64,000 nt of DNA from Petrosia ficiformis (Eukaryota; Porifera; Demospongiae; Haplosclerida; Petrosiidae). The position numbers were made by a program, and so were the translations under genes. The DNA lies in the NCBI GenBank assembly GCA_947044365.1, contig OX345636.1, positions 54,601,746-54,665,745 of the forward strand, written 5' to 3'. Positions 12,101 through 24,800 of the stretch are shown here, piece by piece (the first letter of the stretch is position 1; each line of letters begins with the position of its first letter). The notes beneath the pieces are model-generated. The model was not told where the DNA came from, did not search any database, and saw nothing but the letters and a program-made list of their open reading frames with translations.

Positions 12101-15100
12101 GTGGTGCGAAAATGAAAACCTCCGAAATTTTATTCTTGAAGAAAGTGTGTAAAGTTATGTAATTGCTCTCTATCGATACTTCAAGCCAGCTACTGACCTT
12201 CCAAACCCAAAATGTTTGTTATCAAAGTGTCTCAATCCTGCTACTATAAAGGATGCCAATGAGGCAGTTGAGAATTCTCCAAAACCTGCGAAAGCTAGAG
12301 GTACGTATGCCATGCAAACTCACACCTGAGAAACAAACAATAGCTCAGTATGCTGTGTTACATGGCAATAAGGCGGCTATCCTACATTTTTCCCAAGAAC
12401 TTGGATTTGGGATAAAAGAAAGTTCTGTCAATACCTGGAAAAGTAAGTATCAAGCTGAGCCTAAATGTGTTAGTGCCACTGAAAGCATTGATGATGTCAG
12501 TGTGAAGGGACGGCTTGATAAAAGGAGAGGAAGACCATTGTTGCTTGGAGAAAAGCTTGATCCAGAAGTCAAGAGTTACATCCATGCTGTTTGTAAGGCT
12601 GGTGCAGTTATTACTACTGCCATCACAATTGCTGCTCTTACAGCTATTGTTCGAAGAAGTGACAGGAATATTCTGTCAGAGGATGGTTGTCCGACAATTC
12701 CTTCCACCAATCTGCTTTTCAATCTGTACACTTTCGAGCGAAAATGATTGTCCAAACAAATTTTTAATCACTTGTTGTGTTCCTTTATCAATGGTGTTAT
12801 AGATGGATTCATAAACCCTTACTACACTGTCTTCTGCTTGAATTCTTGAGTCAACTATACAATGATTTCCATGAAAATGTATTGTTTGAAGGTGCTCTTT
12901 GCTATTTAGGATTGCATGATGTATTTTTGACTGAAGTAGTGTAGACTGCATCCCAGTTATCCTTGGAAACTGTTTCCTCAGTAGTTGCTGTGCCATATTG
13001 ATCATGAGATCATTAAGTTTAACTTCATTCATAATCCCATCTTATCAGTCGTTGTAAGTACAATCCCACTCAACCTTACCCATATCTGGGATCCTGAGAG
13101 TTCTGGCTCAACCACCTGAACTTTTCTTTTCTTTTTTGGTGGTAGATTACCAGCAAACGCAGACAGAATTAGTTTCTTAGTCTTGACAGTGCGATTGGCT
13201 TCACCTGCAAATGTCATAGTGCATGTGATTTCAAGCCCATCTTGTGGCAATTCTTCAGAAAATCTCCTGTAGCCACTAACACAACATGTAAGTGACCCAT
13301 TCCTTTGTAAGAACAATGAACTAACAGAGGAAATCTTCTTTGGAACGTGGCCTACAGCAACACCATCTCTTACCACAGCTACAGTGAATGGATCAGCTAG
13401 ATTGCCTAATTCCTTCTGGCATGGTAACTCTTCATCTAGCACAGCTTCTCAAATGTCTTTGTATACATAGTAGCCTCTTATCATAGCTTCAATTGTAAAG
13501 TACTCAAGCTCCATGTTATTCTACCTCGTGTGAAAAACATCAGTGCACGTGCATGTTGCGTGAGGGCATGATCAGGTGGAGATAAAAATTCGAAATTTAG
13601 AATTTCCAAATTTAATTCTAAAGGAGTTAGCAAATCTATACGAAAATTTGCACCACTGGAATTTTCCTGCTATACAGTATTACATGTAGCTAGAGTCTTG
13701 TTACAGGCCACACTCACTCTTTAACAACTATATACTCATGTATACATGTACTATACTATAGTCTAAGTCTGATCCCTGACTGCCACACACCCAAAGCTAA
13801 AGCACTCTGGTAACTTTGCCCAATATTTCTGGTGCATTGATCTCATAATCATAATGTCATTGACTGTCACCCACCTACATACTTGTATCACAAGTATCAG
13901 AATCTTTGCTAACTTGAATGTTGAATCATGGTTTCCAGATGATGATAGAATGCTGGTATCCAGGACGTTTCCCAGCTTTTGTTATAGCTTTTTTAATTAC
14001 CGGGCAAGACTGGCTATACTATCAGTAGTACTCTCTATGTAGGGATGGCACTGAAAACAAATGGCTGCCCATACATTTCAATTGCAAGTGATGAGCTGAA
14101 ATCTTTGGTAATATATACAAATAAGTTTTAATACACGCATACCTATTCATATCTAGTGTTTTTATGACTACCAACACCCTCCAGATGACCAAAGATTGTC
14201 GTTAAGGTAGATAACCAGCGAGTGGCAAAACTGGCAAAATCTTCATCATAATATTAATATTATTTTTCAGACAAATCATTTTTTTTGTTTGTTGAACTAT
14301 CACACTGATTCTAGCGCCATTCCAATCGCATTCATAGTACAATTCTGGTCTACAATTATCGAAATGATATCTTCAGATATTATGAAAGAAGACAGTCTCA
14401 ACAGGCTGCAAAGATTTAATCTCCAATTTGACACCATTTTCATAAGTGTATTCATTAATCGAGCCATGTGGAATTAATAACGCTGTGCATTTGTGTACTC
14501 GGAACATGGAAGCTGAAAAGGAGGAAGTGCTTGCTATAAGCATAGTAATAACATTTGTGAGCAAATACATTTTTATAATAATGAATATAATAATTATTAA
14601 AATTAAAGGCATTGTATAATAATATTATATACAATGATAAGCATTGGAACACTGAATAGTTGACACAGTGCTGTAAGTACAGCTCTTTGTATTTTGCTTT
14701 ATAGTGGTGTAAGTACTTATGCAGGGTTATATGAAAGTGGTTTGTTTAATTTTGGGTGCCTCCCAACCTTGTTTGCATGCTTTTTGGGTTTTGACATCCC
14801 TACATCTTTCATTTTATTGAAAATGTTTTTTTTATTATTCTTGTTACTATTGTATCACTCACCTGTGTAAAGTAATAGGAAGTATATTAAGTGATCATCC
14901 CATCATGAAGAATTAATTCATCTATGATTTCTAAAATATTATAAATTTATAATGTTAAAAAATGGTCTTTCATATTTTGTTTAAAGTGAGTTTAAATTGC
15001 CAAAATCATCAAAGGCCATGTAAATTGCACAAAATTGACATTTATTACATTACGTAATAAAATTGACTTCAGTAAACAAAATAAGAGTAGGTGAAGGGAG

Positions 15101-15840
15101 ACCATACCATTTAATCATGGCTGATTTTCTCAATGTCTGAAACACAATGGCATATTATGTTTCTTATTTTGATTATCTACTCTTCTTGCTTTTAAAGCAT
15201 CTTGTGTAACTTTAGGTATTATTTCGAGTGTCTATTCTTTTATGCACCATGCCCGTTGATTGATCGAGCCCCTCAGAATGATGTAACATTTTTAACTATG
15301 TATACAATGCATACTCACATAAGTGACACAAATATATATAAATGTATATAATTATATAATTATATATGTGATAAATATACAATGGCTTTGAGGTGTATGT
15401 GGTGAATATAAGACCTGAGCCCTGAGACATCAGCCCGAGGCGAAGCGGAGGGCTGATATTGAGGTCTTATATTCTGTAACTTGATATATTCAGTAACTTA
15501 CAGAAATGTCAAACACGCCAAATGCACAATAGTTGCCATGCCCACTGTGTACACTTATCTGTGTTTTTAGGTATAACCTTACTCTTTATTTCATCTACCT
15601 CGGGTGATGTAATGAATTGAAATTGTGAAGCAGACATGGTATCAACTTTTTTCTTCCTCGATAACGAGAGCATCTTTCTCTTTGGTGTTGGTTCCATTTT
15701 TCAGCTTTAACTGCAGATGGCAGATGGTAATGCGCATGCTCGGTATGATGCAATTGTCACGTGGAGGTGAGTATATCAGTAATATACGCCTGCGGTTATC
15801 GAATATACGCCTGCGGCCCTTTGATGTTTCTGTTAGTTAT

Positions 15841-15880
<40 letters not shown>

Positions 15881-18800
15881 ATTATACAAATATATATGTA
15901 CATTAAACCCTGTGGAAAGCAATCATAGGGATGGCCCTATGAGCCATAAATATTATATAGTAAAACAACCAAAAACAAATATTGTGATTGATGGGTGTGG
16001 CTTACAGTGTAAATTATATTGTTTATGGTTATTCACTTAATTGGCTTTGTCAAAATTAGTGTTGATATATCGAAATATCGAAATTTTCATTCAATGTCGT
16101 GATACATTATTGGCTTTTGGGTGTATTGATGTACTGGTGGGGTCAGTTTAGTAAACCTGTTTTTCCCATTTGTCTAATTTTATACTTATTGTAACAAGCT
16201 AGGGTGCATAACTTTGATTGATTTCTTTTACCGTTTCTTGAGAAATACAACCACACAGGTCATATGCATTTCAATTATTATTTCAAACATCGTGGTACTG
16301 TATTGGATCTTGATATTTTTGGTATCGATACATAATACTATGAATTATTTTTATCGCACATCCCTAGTCAAAATCATCTCCTTGTCAACTAAAAAGTTTC
16401 CCTTTCTAAAGAGATGGTGTTAACAGATTATCCATGTACTCTAGATGTACAGTAAATCCTTAAATAGAAGCTGCATTTCAATAAAAGCCTGTCTTAACAT
16501 TATTCTTCAATAGATGCTGGTCTTGAATTGAATCAGGCCTGGCCATGGGTAAGTAGGTGAATTCACACGTGTACACACGATAGAATAGTGGCTTGGCTGT
16601 AGATTACCGTATACCGGGTTTTAACTGCGAGCATCTAATTGCGAATTGCGAGGTTTTGTAGAGCTCGCAATCAATTGATTCGCAAGAAAAAGATTACGCA
16701 ATGAATAATTATCATATGACCACGTGGCCACGTGGCTACCTCGAGTGTCAAATCTAACAAGTGATTATCTTCTACCAGTACAATGAGTCTTCGTCGATAT
16801 TTTAAGCCTGTGACAAAACTACCATCACACAGCCAAACTGATCTCCAGGCAAATGTTCTTCGAGTCGTTAATCAGCCTGTAACAACGGTGTTACAGAGAG
16901 AAGCTGGAAGCCAACAGACCAGGAAATAGCGAAAGTACACAAAATCTTTAACGCCAGAGGATCGTGCACTAATAGGGAAGTACGATAATGAAAATGGAAT
17001 GCAGCAGCTGTGATGAAGTTCAAGGTGACACATGATATTGGCGAGAGCACGGTGCGTGTGTTCAAGAAGCGATACTTGGACGAAATGAAGAAATTAGAGA
17101 ATCCAGAAGACGAGGTGAGAAGTTTACCTATACTCAAGCGTGGAAGGAAGGTGATGCTGGGAGAACAACTTGATGACAAAGTAAAGTATTGTGATGGCAG
17201 TTGGTGAAGGCATTGTCACGGCACATGATAGAATCATGCTTGTTCAACATGGTGGTCACATACAGATCACCAAGGCTTGGGCTCTGTCACTGTTGAAGAG
17301 GATGGGCTACGTAAAGCACAAGGCTGCAACCAAATGAACACCTGGCATGTCTGGTGAAGAGTGAGAAAAGAATTCTTGAAGCAAATTGCTGGAATTGTGA
17401 AGCTCCAAGACATCCCTGACAACCTGATAATCAACCTTGATCAGACAGGTATCAAGCTTGTACCTGCTAGTGACTGGACAATGGCTGCGGATGGAAGCAG
17501 ACGAGTGGAAGTGATTGGGCTAGGTGACAAAAGACAGGTCACTGCTACATTTGCAGCTACTCTTGATGGCACTTTCCTGCCAATGCAGATTCTGTACCAG
17601 GGAAAAACCAACCGTTCACATCCGAAGTACACATTTCCAGAGGGATTGATATCTTCCACACACCCAACCACTGGGCTAACGAAGAAACATGTCTTCGGTT
17701 TTTTGAAAATATTATCCTCCCTTACATTAGACGCTATAGCGCTCTCTCTACCACTGCAACTGGAATTACTACACCATAGTAAGAAAGTATACTAAGTAAT
17801 ATCTCTGCATACCAAGTTTCATGACGATCACTTGCTTGGTCTTAGAGTTATAAGCTTGCAAAAATGAAATTCGGACTCGCCTATGGTCGGAAAAATTAAT
17901 ATATTGACGGACAGCTATCCATACGTCTTATAGAACCGCTGGAAATAAATGGTTACTGTACCATAAGCTGCAACAACATCTACTCTAGTCATAAACCAAA
18001 TCTCGTCTCTTAAAGTTGCTTGACTGATTGTCCGAATATGGGTGGTGTCCGATAATTGATAATTTACTCTACCAAACGAATCTAGCAGTCTCACGAGGTA
18101 AGTGGCCTACCACGACGCCACATTTTTGAACTGCAACTGCCCTTGCATCATTATTGTTGTTTTCTTCAATTTTTATCGGTAGCCTTTCTCCTAACACTGG
18201 AGTCCATACTCGCTTGTAAATATGATGGCCACGCACAACACTCTCCAAGATAAATGACTCATTTCTGGCACTAGGACTTGCCATCTCTCGTGGTACTTGT
18301 TAAATTTCCCAAGCACTGGCCACACCCCTAGCCATCTTCAGGTACGTTGTGGGAGTGGTTTGTTTGTCCAACATTAACAAACGCAATTATTGGATTCGCA
18401 ATGTATCTTGAAAACCCTCATTCGCAATTATTCAATCACGCAATTAAAACCGAATCTAAGTGCTATGATGTTGTTTTTAAGTTAAGAGCTGTAGCTGTTG
18501 CTGAACCGAAGAGTAACGAAGAATGATCAGAGAATAGGCGGAGAATGTCAGGAAATTTGTGCTATATGACCCATGATCTCTCTGTTTTTTTAGTAGAGCA
18601 ATAGCAAGTCTATCAAACATGTTTGTGGCCAGATCTTTGCTTATATATGGCATCCAAGTCTTTTTATAGAGGTGATGACCCCTGATCACACTGCTGAATG
18701 TGTGAAATTACTTCTTGCAATGGCTTATTTTTGTTGGTGTGGCAAACGTATCTACATGATGCCTGATTAATAAATCCCGGTCTTGAATAAATGCCTGTTT

Positions 18801-21800
18801 TAAATAGACCCCTACTTGAAAACCGCTGGAAAAAAATAGATGCGCGGCTTCTGTTTAAGGATTTACGGTACATCCATGTGTTAGTTTGAAGTAATCCCTG
18901 TTGGTAGTTCTTTGTTGAATATTAATTTTTGACTTTATGTCTTGTATTTTGTAATTTATCTGTTTTAAAATTAGTGATACATAATTTAATTAGTCTTTAA
19001 TATGTTATAGTTATAGCATAGATCCTGTATTACCTACAAAACTCAACTAGAATAATATTTCTAGACAATATACCCAGTGCAATATTGCACAATATTAGCT
19101 TAGTCATTGACAGAACATGATAGTATCTTCAGTTTCATGAATAGACTCAAAGTTACCGAGGCCGTGACTGACCGAAAAATGGTGGACTATTCTAAACAGA
19201 TAATAAGAAAGCATGGCAATTGTAGTTACATCAGACTGCATTGGCCACTCCATGGTATCCAGATGTTCTATGTATAATACCTAAAAGCAATTGTAACTCT
19301 TTTATAGATGTATAAACTATTAGAAAGTTCTTTTCCGAAATCTGTTTTGATCACACACACACTGCAGAGAGAGGGACAGTACCAATCACATAACCCCTTT
19401 TGCAGCATACTGCACAAGGTAACTATTCTAGAATGATTAAGAATGCACCAGTGATGTACCACCATCAAAAGAATTATATAGTTCAAGGTTCAAAGTCTAG
19501 TATTACAGCCCCTTTCTTGGGTTAGTAGGTTAGTCTTTTGGGAGGTCTTATATTTGTTCCTGTTTGAGTACGAGTAGCAATCACTCTTGGTTGCTGAGGT
19601 GTTTTTTTTGTTCGGACTAAGTAGTAGCTATCGCTTTGTTTACGTCGGACTTGTCCAGTTGGTATGTATGATCTTCAGCTGTTGTCAAGTTGAATAATTC
19701 TTCCTTGAGTGTTAGCCCATATTGATGTGTCAACTGGGAGAGGAAGTAGTGGCTTCATTCGATGTCGCTGATCATAGCAGTGCTTCTCTTTGGCCTTGAA
19801 TTATTCGTTCAGACTGTGGAAATTCTTCAAGTTACTCCAATCATGAATGAACATTCCTTTTTGTGGTAACCTAAGTGAACAGACTTTTAAGCGAACTAAT
19901 CACTTTGTTATTCAAATATCTTAAATAATTAATTTCTGTACTTTAGGTGTAAATTGGTTATCACATAGTCGTACTGTCCTTTTCATACATATACACCACA
20001 GCTGGTTACCACAGCTGTCCAGCACCTGTTCTCATGTATTCTAGCCAATGTTACAAGAGCCATGTATGCATCAGTACAATTGTTGAGTAGGTTTTTAACA
20101 GTCTTCACTGTCCTCTCTACAAAGCCATTGGAGTAGGGACTACTGGTGATGTGAGTAAAACCTGTGGTCCATTGTCACTCATGAACGCAGATTGTATCCC
20201 ATGACAAGAAAAGATGGATTTCAGAGCTGTAACCACATTGGCAGATGTAATTGAAGGAAGTTTTCGGACCTCGCATATTGATATAGTAGTCAACAACCAA
20301 AAGATAAGTTGCACCTCTTAGTTCAAGGAGGTATGAAGCTACTCATTCCTGTGGTGGAGTAGTCTGTAAACACTCGGGGCGGCATGTCTTGATAAATTCT
20401 TCTATGTCCTTTGCAACACATAGCCACCAAGCAATTCTCTGAAACCACCTCTGAATTCCTTGATGTCCATGGTGTATTTTTCGAAGTCGTAAAACCATGT
20501 CTTCCACATGGGTCTTCAGCTCTTACAGGCCAATATCTTTTCAGTTCTTTATGTTTACTTGGCCAACACTGTCTGCACAGTCTCTTAGCTTTGAACAAAC
20601 TGGATCATGTTTCTGGGCATGCTGGTACTCATCCAGACAATACATTTGCTCAGCAGGCAATACAATCACAAGGGCATGAATCAAACAAGTGTCATTTTCT
20701 TCTTCAGCTATGGTACAATCAATGGGAACTGGGGCGCACGAAAGAGCATTGGCAGTATACAGGAATTTCTCTAGAATGTGAGCAATATTGTAGTGAACCT
20801 GACAAGTCAAAAGCAGACTACTCTTGAAGGTAGTCTGTCAAGGCCAGTCTTACTCAGTAAAGATACTCAAGGTTTGTTGTCAGTTTCCAGCTCAACTAAT
20901 TTCCCCATAATAGTCAGAAAATTTATCACAGGCCCAGACTAGTACAAATCCTCTTTTTTCAATCTGCTAGTACTGCATAGGCCACCGTTCTCCACTCTGA
21001 GTCTGGCTGTTTCTGGAGTATTATGGCACCCAAACCATAAGCTGATGAATCCGACCTATAATCTTGTTTTTGGCATCAACATCATATGGTGCCAGCACGG
21101 TAGGCTTTGTTAACTCAGCTTTGATCTTTTCAAAGGCTTTCTCTTTGCACGAGCCCCATATCCATGAATTTGTGCTGCTAAGTAGGTCTCATGGTGGTTT
21201 CGATAGCTCGGCAATGTTGTTGAAAATTTGTATAATTGATTGACAAACTGCGTAGCTGAGTTGGTGTTTTGGATTTGTCCATTTTCTGCATGGCAGACGT
21301 CTTCTGAGTGTTTCCTTAAGTTGAGATACCATCTTCATTGATGATGTGACCATGAAATGTCAGCTGCTCTTTGCTGAATTCATACTTAATTGTCTCTGTT
21401 CAAACTGACTCCAGCTTTTTGTGTTTTCTGTAGGGCTGTCTTCAGTCTGTCATCAAGTTCTTCATGGTTCTTACCAAAAATGAGCACATCGTTCACATGA
21501 CAGACAACTCCCTCCTGGCCTGATAAGATTTGACTCATCCTTTTCTGGAGATGGTCAGAGGGACTGCATAAGCCAAAAGGAGTAAACTTTACAGCGATCC
21601 AACAATGGTATCTGCCAGAATTTGCTGTTGGCATCTAACTTGCTAATCACTGTACCACCAGCATGTTAAGCAAGGATCTCATCTGCTGTTGGGAGGGGAT
21701 GAACTTCTTTGAGAACCACTTCATTTAATAGATGGATGTCGACACAAATGCGGATCGCTCCAGATTTTTCGGGTACCACCATCATACCTACATACCATTT

Positions 21801-24800
21801 TTTCACTACATATATTGGCTGTACAGCGGAGTTCGAATTGTGCACAATGGTGGTGATGAGAGTCCCCAAAACTGTCAGTTGTTTCCAAATGGCTCAACAC
21901 AGTTGCTTCTTGGACTTCTCCATCTTTCGAGCCTTCAAACCCTTGGCAGTCTCTTCAGATACCACTGTGACTTCTATACCCGTGTCTACTATAAAGGGAT
22001 TATCATATCCATTCATTTGAATTGTGCGGTTTCACAAGTTACCATTTTGGTCACCACTAAGTTAGTTCAAGTAGGCTGTGTTGCTACAAATTTCCTCTGT
22101 AGATCAAGGTACAGTGACTCCTGCAACATTTTTTGAAAATGCTGTGAGATATAATGGCCTTTCTTCTTACAGGAATGGCAGACTGCATCTTTTGCTGTCT
22201 GGAATGTGAGCCACATCTTGAACACTTACTGCTGCTACTTTTTAGTGATTGTGACTTTCTTGGTATTGGTTGTCTCCTGCACTTAAACCTTGATTTAGAT
22301 TTTTTCCCTAAGAAGTCCACAACTGTCTCAGTCCTCACCCCAGTCTTTAGGATTTCTACAATGATGCGTTTTCGAATTATTGTTTCCTTAAGTTCACTGT
22401 ATGAGCAGTTTTCAGCTAGGCAATAGAGTATTGTGATAAACTGCTCCACTGATGCATCTTCTCTTTGATTTCAGCAATTAAATCGAGCTTGAATATATCA
22501 TCTGTAATTATAATTAGGATGATGTATTTATTATTATTGATAATATCTAAATGATGAAATATAATTATATATCTATATATATGTAGTGTGTATAAAATAC
22601 TTGTTTATCTAATTGAACCACTTTCTTGATTCATAAATAATGAAGTCAAGTATAGATATGACATGATTTTATTACACACATGTGATAAGTATTTGAGTAT
22701 GTATAGTATCAATTAATATAATTATGAACAGTGAAAGTACTAATTATTAGTGATGCACCGATAATCGGACCGACCGTCGTATCGGCCGATATATTACAGT
22801 CAAACTGGGAATCGGATATCGGTTAAAAGCTTTCATACCGATAAAAAAGCAGTAACGTGTTTTCGTGCATGCGCATTATGTATCTGACCTTGACCTTACA
22901 CATGCACAGCATGCAGCTGAGAATCAAGATGGCGAAAACGTCCAGAATATGGAACTTTTTTACAGTTGCTGAGGACACTTGCTATGCTGTTTGCAACGAG
23001 TGCAAAACATTTGTGGCTCATTGTTTTTAAAAATATCTTTTGAATAAAATAATGGATCAACTATCGGTATCGGCAGATATTAAGTAGCCATTATCGGTTA
23101 TCGGAATATCGGTGAAAAAGGCCTACCGGTGCATCACTACTAATTATTATTAGTTTGTATAGTGTTTGTTACATGTACATGTATTGTTCTCATTTCATTA
23201 TACAGGAGTGGAGTTTGATGCATCAGGCAGCTATTTGGAGAAAAGTGAATATACTAGATACGATGTTAAAACATGGAGGTGATTCCAGTATACAAGATAG
23301 TGTAAGTGATTATACATTGTTTGTTATACACTTGTAATATAATGGCTCTAATATACATTTGAATGCAATCATTCAATGACAAAAGTCAAACATTTAATTT
23401 AGTCAGTCAATCATCTCACAAACTCTCTTATCTAAAACTTTTATTGTTTGATTTATTATTTGAAAGTGTATTCAATTGTATAAAAATAATGTTTATTATA
23501 ACGCCTCTGTAAATTAGTGTCCTCTCCAAATTGCCACACCCCAGGGTGAAAATAGTCTAATTTTGGGCAATTTCCTGACACATGAGGTGACATTGCCAAT
23601 CAGATTCCTCAGTTTGTTGATTGATCACATGATTTTTATACTCAAAATTGCCATGTCAAAAACCTGTAAAGAAATATCTGTAACGAAGTGTGTGAAACAT
23701 CCCAGATACCACCCTTCTACTATCATCTGGAGGGTATGATTTGTAACAAAGTTATAGATTCAAATATTTGTTATACAAGTATAAGTAGGCTGAATGTATC
23801 ATGTGACAGTCACCTGATTAGGACATCACTGTGCCCAGGATTGCTGGCCAAATTTGCCAGATTGTTTTGTGCTGGGGATGAGACTATCTGTAAATTGTTG
23901 CAGCATTGTGGGGCGAGCCTAATGGAAATTTTTCTAATAATTTCTGAGTATGTAGCTGGCTAAATAGAATATGTGGTATTACGTACGACATATACGCATG
24001 TTCATATAGAGTGATATCAGCACCAACTCCCTAGTGTGTGACTCAGTAATGCTTACCCCAATTATTAGATAGTATTTGTACTTTTAACCCCACCATGACA
24101 GCAGTTACAAGTACTACTAAACTATTATTGTATTATAAACATGTACAAGTATATTAGTGATACTAAATGGTATATAATAGTGATATAATATCACAAATTA
24201 ATAGATTGTCTTGTACTGATATAACCTGCTTTTTTCCTTAATTAATAAACTTTATGCAGTACTTGTACATGTACACATGTCGAAAAAAAGGTAACATTTT
24301 GTTTGTACAAAACGATCGTAGTACGGAACGATTAACACTGTTATTGAAGCGTATCTTTGATCCATGCCGTGATTGTAACAATGCTGTACCTACAAGCGTA
24401 ACAACATTGTACAAACATCTAATGAACGGTGTCACAACATGATTGTGAGTCAGCAGTTTTTAAAAAAAAATAAGACAAAGCATTCACTGAGTTTTCATTG
24501 ATTTTAGAGATGATATTTTTTAGTTATAAGAACCTATACATTCTCTACTTGAGCAGCAAAGGTCTGAAGGTTCCTGCTATAGTAAAAACTTTGAGAGAAG
24601 AGGGAGGAATGGATGCTAGTCGCATCGTGACTTACAAGTTTTTGAAAAAATTCAAAGAGTCAGGCTGGTTGATAAAACCTGGATCTTGACGCCCTTCCAA
24701 AATGACTGAGGAAGTGAAGAGAGTTGTAGAATGAGACTAGATAATGAGACAACAGCATACCAACTTCACACACTCTTGAACTCGAAGAGATATTGCATAT

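Larger units (their letters stand above)
12043..13677. mobile_element. Pogo-like DNA transposon with antisense HIRAN/Ulp1 gene
   Basis: The terminal inverted repeats are CTGTATAGCGGGAATTATT at the left and, in reverse, CTGTATAGCAGGAAAATTCC at the right, each followed by a GTGCAAA(A/T)TTTCG block, with a TA on both outer sides as expected for target-site duplication in the Tc1/mariner/pogo group. The + strand carries the N-terminal half of a pogo-like transposase; the - strand carries a HIRAN-like plus Ulp1-like coding region, the two converging near 12.7 kb. The catalytic DDE part of the transposase is missing, so the copy cannot move by itself. Confidence 0.8.
16612..18456. mobile_element. 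Inner pogo-like element, nested insertion
   Basis: The left end TACCGGGTTTTAACTGCGAG and the reversed right end GATTCGGTTTTAATTGCGTG are imperfect inverted repeats with further matching TTGCGAATT blocks inside, and TA on both outer sides (16610-16611 and 18457-18458). It carries a decayed transposase on the + strand and a HIRAN-like start on the - strand. Confidence 0.75.
16450..18868. mobile_element. Outer pogo-like element, split by a nested element
   Basis: Its inverted ends are CAGTAAATCCTTAAATAGAAGC (left) and, in reverse, CCGTAAATCCTTAAACAGAAGC (right), each bordered by TA at 16448-16449 and 18869-18870. The only coding remnant is the N-terminal part of a HIRAN-like protein at about 18477-18700. 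A second element (16612-18456) sits inside it, between its left end and that remnant. Confidence 0.75.

Noticed and set aside
13029..13032. ATGA stop/start overlap between HIRAN-like and Ulp1-like frames as a real dicistronic arrangement
   Set aside because: In a decayed eukaryotic transposon a frameshift in one fused gene is simpler; related proteins I recall have the two parts fused.
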